This document shows, in pieces, positions 5,721-9,727 of a stretch of DNA of 9,727 nucleotides. This stretch comes from JBCDCP01 sp039181495 (GTDB taxonomy: Bacteria; Pseudomonadota; Alphaproteobacteria; Rhizobiales; Tepidamorphaceae), in contig JBCDCP010000106.1 in NCBI GenBank assembly GCA_039181495.1, positions 1 to 9,727 on the forward strand, in the 5' to 3' direction. Positions within the stretch are counted from its first letter, which is position 1; every line of letters begins with the position of its first letter. The notes below the pieces were generated by a model, which searched no databases, was not told the DNA's origin, and was given only the letters and a program-made list of their open reading frames with translations. The translations under genes were made by a program, and so were the position numbers.

Positions 5721-7391
5721 ATGGCAAGCGAAATCGACATTGCGCGCAAGGCAAAAATGAAGCCGATCCAGGAGATCGGATCAAAGCTCGGCATTCCATC
5801 AGAGAGCCTTCTGCCTTTCGGTCATGACAAGGCGAAAGTTTCCGGCGACTTCATCAAGTCCCTCTCAGGAAAGTCGGATGGCAAGCTGATCCTTGTCACT
5901 GCGATCAACCCAACGCCAGCCGGGGAAGGCAAGACGACGACCACGGTGGGCCTCGGCGATGGCCTCAACCGCATCGGCAAGAAGGCCGCGATTTGTCTGC
6001 GCGAACCCTCGCTGGGGCCGTGCTTTGGCATGAAGGGCGGAGCAGCCGGCGGCGGCTATGCCCAGGTCGTGCCGATGGAAGACATCAACCTGCACTTCAC
6101 CGGCGACTTCCATGCCATCACTTCGGCGCACAATCTGCTCGCCGCCATGCTGGACAATCACATCTACTGGGGCAACGCGCTCGACATCGATATGCGCCGC
6201 GTCGCCTTCCGGCGTGTGCTGGATATGAACGACCGTGCTCTGCGCCAGATCGTCTGTTCACTGGGTGGGGTTGCCAACGGATTTCCACGGGAAGCCGGCT
6301 TCGACATCACCGTCGCGTCCGAAATCATGGCGATACTCTGCCTCGCCAACGACCTTGATGACCTCCAAAAGCGGTTGGGCGATATCATCGTTGCCTACCG
6401 CCGCGATCGCTCGCCCGTTTACGCGCGCGACATCAAGGCCGATGGTGCCATGACTGTTCTGCTGTCTCAGGCAATGCAGCCCAATCTGGTGCAGACTCTC
6501 GAGAACAATCCGGCCTTCATCCACGGCGGACCGTTCGCCAATATCGCCCATGGCTGCAATTCCGTGGTTGCGACCAAGACAGCGCTGAAGCTCGCGGACT
6601 ACATCGTGACCGAAGCCGGATTCGGCGCTGACCTCGGTGCCGAGAAGTTCTTCGACATCAAGTGTCGCAAGGCCGGCCTGGCACCTGCCGCCGCCGTCAT
6701 CGTTGCCACCATTCGCGCGCTGAAGATGAATGGCGGCCTGGGCAAGGATGAGCTCGGCGCCGAGAACGTTGAGGCACTCAAGAAAGGGTGTCCCAATCTT
6801 GGCAGGCACATTGAGAATGTGAAGAAGTTCGGCGTACCGGTGGTCGTTGCCATCAACCACTTTGTCACCGACACCGACGCCGAGGTGCAGGCGATCAAGG
6901 ATTACGTCGCCACCCAGGGCGTCGAGGCTGTGCTCTGCCAACACTGGGCCAAGGGCTCGGAGGGAACCGAAGAGCTGGCGCACAAGGTCGTCGAGATCGT
7001 TGATTCCGGCTCGGCTCAGTTCGCACCGCTCTATGGCGACGACATGAGCCTGTTTGAGAAGATCGAGACCGTTGCCAAGAGCATCTACCGCGCTGATGAT
7101 GTGCTGGCGGACAAGAAGGTCCGCGACCAGCTCAGTCAGTGGGAAGACCAGGGATTTGGCCACCTGCCCATATGTATGGCCAAGACCCAATATTCGTTTT
7201 CGACCGACCCCAATCTGCGCGGTGCGCCGACGGGCCATGGCGTTCCTATCCGAGAGGTCAGGCTTTCGGCGGGAGCAGGCTTTATCGTAGTCATCTGCGG
7301 AGAGATCATGACAATGCCGGGGCTGCCACGTGTACCCTCGGCGGAAGCCATCCATCTTGATGGCGACGGGTTGATCCAGGGGCTTTTCTGA
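5721..7391 (+). CDS. fhs: Formate-tetrahydrofolate ligase
   Basis: Formyltetrahydrofolate synthetase: formate + tetrahydrofolate + ATP gives 10-formyl-tetrahydrofolate + ADP + phosphate. It is a cytosolic enzyme of one-carbon metabolism that feeds purine, formyl-Met and serine/glycine metabolism. The 556 residues from ATG 5721 match the usual length. A GTG at 5709 would add four residues, but GGGTGAGG lies correctly before the ATG. Visible hallmarks are the ATP loop TPAGEGKT (65-72) after LVTAIN, the block EPSLGPCFGMKGGAAGGGYA, then INLHFTGDFHAI and the C-terminal MPGLPRVPSAEAIHLDGDG. The sequence is full-length and undamaged. It converges on cutA with only 19 bases between stop codons and no obvious terminator. 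Very confident. Confidence 0.98.
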   Translation: MASEIDIARKAKMKPIQEIGSKLGIPSESLLPFGHDKAKVSGDFIKSLSGKSDGKLILVTAINPTPAGEGKTTTTVGLGDGLNRIGKKAAICLREPSLGPCFGMKGGAAGGGYAQVVPMEDINLHFTGDFHAITSAHNLLAAMLDNHIYWGNALDIDMRRVAFRRVLDMNDRALRQIVCSLGGVANGFPREAGFDITVASEIMAILCLANDLDDLQKRLGDIIVAYRRDRSPVYARDIKADGAMTVLLSQAMQPNLVQTLENNPAFIHGGPFANIAHGCNSVVATKTALKLADYIVTEAGFGADLGAEKFFDIKCRKAGLAPAAAVIVATIRALKMNGGLGKDELGAENVEALKKGCPNLGRHIENVKKFGVPVVVAINHFVTDTDAEVQAIKDYVATQGVEAVLCQHWAKGSEGTEELAHKVVEIVDSGSAQFAPLYGDDMSLFEKIETVAKSIYRADDVLADKKVRDQLSQWEDQGFGHLPICMAKTQYSFSTDPNLRGAPTGHGVPIREVRLSAGAGFIVVICGEIMTMPGLPRVPSAEAIHLDGDGLIQGLF

Positions 7392-7410
7392 GCGGTTCTG
7401 GCAATAACGT

Positions 7411-7749
7411 TCAGCCAGCGGTTTCTGCAATCAGCCAAGCCAGATAATCCGAATTCACGTCCGCCACATCGAGCGTGAGGATGACCGGGACGTCGTCCTC
7501 ATGCATATCCCTGATCTCGGCCCGCACCTCGTCTAGCCGCGCCACGCGCGTTTTGAAGATGACGGCAATGGCAGCATCGTCCACCACATTGCCCTCCCAG
7601 CGGTAGAGAACCGAAATGGCGGGAAAAATGTTGGCGCAGGCAATCAGGTTTGCATCGAGCAGCGCGCTGGCTGTTGCCTTGGCCACATCCGGTGAGCCAT
7701 AGACGGAATAGACAACAACCATCCGGTCAGGGGCGGCAGGTTCAGACAT
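7411..7749 (-). CDS. cutA: CutA-family divalent cation tolerance-like protein
   Basis: Small trimeric protein of the CutA1 family, named for copper tolerance in E. coli, although its biochemical role is still unsettled and it has a PII-like fold. 112 residues from ATG 7749, with GGGGA nine bases upstream. An in-frame ATG at 7758 would add MPP and is the main alternative. The core is clear: VVVYSVYGSPDVAKATASAL at residues 11-30, then LIACANIFPAISVLYRWEG (35-53) and VIFKTR (63-68). The usual HPYEVP loop reads HEDDVP (83-88), so only His, Val and Pro remain. The C-terminus has the expected YLAWLIAET helix. No signal peptide is seen, so it is cytoplasmic. It is transcribed divergently from nadK across 66 bases. 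Confidence 0.93.
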   Translation of the reverse strand: MSEPAAPDRMVVVYSVYGSPDVAKATASALLDANLIACANIFPAISVLYRWEGNVVDDAAIAVIFKTRVARLDEVRAEIRDMHEDDVPVILTLDVADVNSDYLAWLIAETAG

Positions 7750-7779
7750 TGGCGGCATTCCCCGTGGTGAGCTTTGGGC

Positions 7780-7793
7780 TATAGTGCACCATA
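7780..7793. promoter_or_regulatory. Possible shared divergent promoter core, cutA/nadK
   Basis: TATAGTGCACCATA is a near-perfect palindrome (one mismatched pair) centred in the 66-base gap between cutA and nadK. Read forward it offers a TATAGT -10 for nadK; read in reverse it offers TATGGT for cutA. The two -10 elements would overlap, so the promoters would compete or be set together. The -35 regions are poor on both sides, so this rests on the -10 match and position alone. Confidence 0.35.
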
Positions 7794-7815
7794 AGAACCG
7801 CACCGGGAGCGTGTT

Positions 7816-8622
7816 TTGGACGATACTGTTTCCGCAGCAGAAATTAGCCGCCGACGGGCTGATGCCGCCCTCGCCTTCATATCAAGCGGGGTGGAAGAGG
7901 CCGATGCGGCACGTGATGCGCTTACTGCGCGTTACGGCAGCGTTTCACCGGATGAGGCGGACATCGTCGTCGCTCTGGGTGGCGATGGACTGATGCTGCA
8001 GTGCCTTCACCGGTTCATGAACACAGGCATACCGATCTACGGCATGAACCGCGGTTCTGTCGGCTTTCTGATGAATGAGTTCGCGCCCGACAACCTGCGA
8101 GAAAGACTGGCTGCGGCCGAACCGGCGATCATTCACCCTCTCGTCATGCATGCCCGCACCATCAGCGGCGAGGAGGCCGAGGCGCTTGCGATCAACGAGG
8201 TCTCACTTCTCAGACAGTCCTACCAGGCTGCCAAATTGCGCATCAGTGTTGATGGTCGCGCGCGCCTTGATGAACTAATTTGTGATGGCGTGTTGGTCGC
8301 AACACCGGCCGGAAGCACCGCATACAACCTTTCCGCGCACGGCCCGATCATTCCCATCGAAGCGCCCCTTCTCGCCCTGACACCGATCAGTCCATTCCGG
8401 CCAAGACGTTGGCGCGGCGCGCTTTTACCCAATCACGCGCGGATCGAAATTGACGTCATCGAAGCCGAGAAGCGCCCCGTTGCAGCCGTCGCCGATCACA
8501 CCGAGATCCGCAACGTCCAGAGCGTCGTTGTACGGGAAGATACTGATGCTAAAGCACAAATGCTGTTCGACCCCGGCCACAGCCTAGATGAACGGATTTT
8601 GGCCGAGCAATTCGGCTACTAA
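7816..8622 (+). CDS. nadK: NAD kinase (TTG start)
   Basis: Phosphorylates NAD to NADP with ATP in the cytosol and is the only route to NADP in most bacteria. 268 residues, close to the short alphaproteobacterial form. The start must be TTG 7816: an in-frame TAA at 7792 closes the frame upstream, the first internal ATG is residue 60 (after the GGDG motif), and GGGAG sits seven bases before the TTG. Motifs are GGDG (55-58), MNRGSVGFLMN (77-87), the NE pair (Asn127-Glu128), then CDGVLVATPAGSTAYNLSAH (156-175) and GPI. The first Gly of the usual GDG is Cys156. The C-terminal AEQFGY is typical of rhizobial enzymes. No break or frameshift. The upstream gap is shared with divergent cutA. Confidence 0.96.
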   Translation: MDDTVSAAEISRRRADAALAFISSGVEEADAARDALTARYGSVSPDEADIVVALGGDGLMLQCLHRFMNTGIPIYGMNRGSVGFLMNEFAPDNLRERLAAAEPAIIHPLVMHARTISGEEAEALAINEVSLLRQSYQAAKLRISVDGRARLDELICDGVLVATPAGSTAYNLSAHGPIIPIEAPLLALTPISPFRPRRWRGALLPNHARIEIDVIEAEKRPVAAVADHTEIRNVQSVVVREDTDAKAQMLFDPGHSLDERILAEQFGY

Positions 8623-8650
8623 CGCCTAGGTTGTATTCGTTGCGGAGCCG

Positions 8651-8665
8651 TTCCGGATAACGGAA
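8651..8665 (+). other. Stem-loop downstream of nadK
   Basis: TTCCG-GATAA-CGGAA, a perfect 5-bp stem 28 bases after the nadK stop. No T-tract follows. A second, weaker pairing (TGCCC at 8713-8717 with GGGCA at 8738-8742) precedes GTTGAGTTTTA and could be a poor terminator. Otherwise the 149-base gap before the response regulator gene shows no clear promoter. Confidence 0.25.
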
Positions 8666-8771
8666 TCTCAACGATATCCGGCCAGACTGACCACTGGTGT
8701 TTATGCGTAGTTTGCCCAGCCACAGCTGCGTGAGCCAGGGCAGTTGAGTTTTACGAGTAGCAGCAGCGTCC

Positions 8772-9389
8772 ATGGACAAGATTGATTTCTCGCGAATGTC
8801 AGTGCTCGTTGTCGATGACAACATGCACATGCGGAAGATCATCCGTACCCTGTTGATCGGGTTCGGCATTCGCACGGTATGGGAAGCTGAGGACGGGGCT
8901 GCCGCGCTCGAGCTCTATGAGCAGAATAACCCAGACATCATCATCACCGATTGGGTTATGCCAATCATTGATGGCATTGAGTTGGTACAGATGATCCGCC
9001 GGCCATCCGGCGTGATAAATCCGTTTGTTCCCATCATCATGTTGTCCGGTCACGCAGAGAAGCGGCGCGTTACCGAAGCTCGGGACGCCGGTGTCCACGA
9101 GTTTCTCTGCAAACCCATTTCGGCCCGGAGCCTCTATTTGAGAATCTACAGCGTGATCGCGTTCCCACGCCCGTTCGTCAAAACGGAAGAGTATTTTGGA
9201 CCCGACCGGCGTCGCTTCGAAAACCCGCTCTACAAGGGGCCGGAGCGGCGCGCCGATGCCACCGTCATCGAGATCGAAGACGACAGTGAGTTGAAAAACA
9301 GCGCGACAGAAAACAGCGCCGCTGAGAACAAAGAGCAAAATGAAGAGCAGAGCGCCGATCAGGATGCGATCGACGCGATGTTCGCATAG
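8772..9389 (+). CDS. Single-domain (CheY-like) response regulator with acidic C-terminal extension
   Basis: 205 residues. A receiver domain fills residues 9-128 with every switch residue present: acidic pair Asp15-Asp16, phospho-acceptor Asp60 (IITDWVMP), Ser92 (IIMLSGHAE), Lys114 (FLCKPIS) and aromatic Tyr121. It should accept a phosphoryl group from a histidine kinase or Hpt protein. There is no DNA-binding or enzymatic output domain. Instead a tail carries two related short motifs, FGPDRRRF (about 142-149) and YKGPERRAD (about 153-161), then a strongly acidic Glu/Asn/Gln-rich stretch to the end. Output by protein contact is therefore likely (inference). ATG 8772 gives the full first beta-strand, although its ribosome site is weak. 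The Hpt-like gene starts eight bases after its stop, so the two form an operon. Confidence 0.92.
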   Translation: MDKIDFSRMSVLVVDDNMHMRKIIRTLLIGFGIRTVWEAEDGAAALELYEQNNPDIIITDWVMPIIDGIELVQMIRRPSGVINPFVPIIMLSGHAEKRRVTEARDAGVHEFLCKPISARSLYLRIYSVIAFPRPFVKTEEYFGPDRRRFENPLYKGPERRADATVIEIEDDSELKNSATENSAAENKEQNEEQSADQDAIDAMFA

Positions 9390-9397
9390 GTGGGCTG

Positions 9398-9727
9398 ATG
9401 TCTAAGGTCAAATTTGTCGAGAAGGTCAGCGAAGACGGCTTTCCCTACCAGTATGCGGACATGCGAGAGCAGTTCACCGGGTACGTGAAGCGGGATGGCA
9501 GCGGCGCAGGTTTCGATGCTGAAGTCATTGCCAATGCCGAGAAGGAGCTCAAGAAGCTCTCTGCAGGCTTTGAAATGTGGCTTGCCGATGACATCGAAGC
9601 CCTGCTGAAAGCCCATAAGAATTGGCTCGCAGACCCAGAAGACAAAGAACTTCTGTCACGGTTCTTCCGTAAAGCCTTCGACCTTCGCGGGCAGGCCCTG
9701 ACACTCGGCCAACCTCTTATCGGCGAC
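9398..9727 (+). CDS. Hpt-like phosphotransfer protein lacking the phospho-His (partial)
   Basis: 110 residues visible from ATG 9398, open to the window edge. AGGTGG sits just before the start, and the gene follows the response regulator stop by eight bases. The visible part is mostly charged helices. Near the edge the segment FFRKAFDLRGQALTLGQPLI resembles the helical hairpin of Hpt domains, whose core is AHxLKG(S/Q)AxxxG with His as the phospho-site. Here that position is Phe94 (TTC in the DNA). The fold assignment is inference from this motif and from the adjacent receiver gene. If right, the protein cannot carry phosphate at the normal site and may instead bind the regulator or serve as a scaffold. 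No signal peptide or membrane segment. The C-terminus is unseen, so other domains are possible. Confidence 0.68.
   Translation, partial: MSKVKFVEKVSEDGFPYQYADMREQFTGYVKRDGSGAGFDAEVIANAEKELKKLSAGFEMWLADDIEALLKAHKNWLADPEDKELLSRFFRKAFDLRGQALTLGQPLIGD

Noticed and set aside
6258..7430. 390-codon open frame antisense to fhs
   Set aside because: It lies almost wholly within the certain fhs gene on the opposite strand. The peptide has no family features, and the openness follows from GC-rich codon bias in fhs.
8799..9338. 179-codon minus-strand frame over the response regulator
   Set aside because: It is antisense to a receiver domain with all catalytic residues intact. No ribosome site and no known motif.
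1..9727. Mobile element, CRISPR array or phage segment
   Set aside because: No transposase, integrase, terminal inverted repeats, tRNA-adjacent attachment site or regularly spaced repeats were seen; gene content is mostly housekeeping.

Overview
The window looks like chromosomal DNA from an alphaproteobacterium, probably of the Hyphomicrobiales/Rhizobiales type. The evidence is GC-rich codon use, an NAD kinase of the short alphaproteobacterial kind (MNRGSVGFLMN segment, C-terminus EQFGY), a PrtD/HlyD-style type I secretion pair and a CspA-type cold shock protein. I see no insertion sequence, tRNA, rRNA or CRISPR array. The organism call is inferred from protein style, not from a marker gene.

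Layout. Positions 1-2763 (minus strand) hold a type I secretion pair: an ABC permease/ATPase followed, with a 4-base ATGA overlap, by its HlyD-type adaptor, which runs off the left edge. Positions 2922-3649 (minus) hold an exported SUOX-fold (molybdopterin-oxidoreductase-like) protein without cysteine. A possible 51-residue ORF precedes it and is coupled to it by TGATG. Positions 3804-4254 (minus) are a cold shock gene with a clear intrinsic terminator and a long, structured leader. Positions 4505-5611 (plus) encode a PotA/MalK-like ATP-binding protein that has lost almost every catalytic motif except the P-loop, with no permease nearby. Positions 5721-7391 (plus) are fhs, formate-tetrahydrofolate ligase. 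cutA (minus, 7411-7749) converges on fhs and diverges from nadK (plus, 7816-8622, TTG start). Positions 8772-9727 (plus) hold a two-component pair: a single-domain response regulator with an unusual tail, and an Hpt-like protein whose phospho-acceptor histidine position is Phe. The second gene runs off the right edge.

How the genes work together. Only three groups look like functional units: the secretion pair, the small ORF plus SUOX-like protein, and the receiver plus Hpt-like pair. fhs (one-carbon metabolism), nadK (NADP supply), cutA and the cold shock gene are ordinary housekeeping genes.

The recurring oddity is loss of key residues in otherwise recognisable signalling or ATPase folds: the orphan ABC protein (Q-loop, signature, Walker B Glu and H-loop), the secretion ATPase (H-loop His to Gln), the Hpt-like protein (His to Phe) and the SUOX-like protein (no Mo-ligand Cys). 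I found no clearly new multi-gene system. The orphan ABC pseudo-ATPase and the receiver/degenerate-Hpt pair are the best candidates for a second look.
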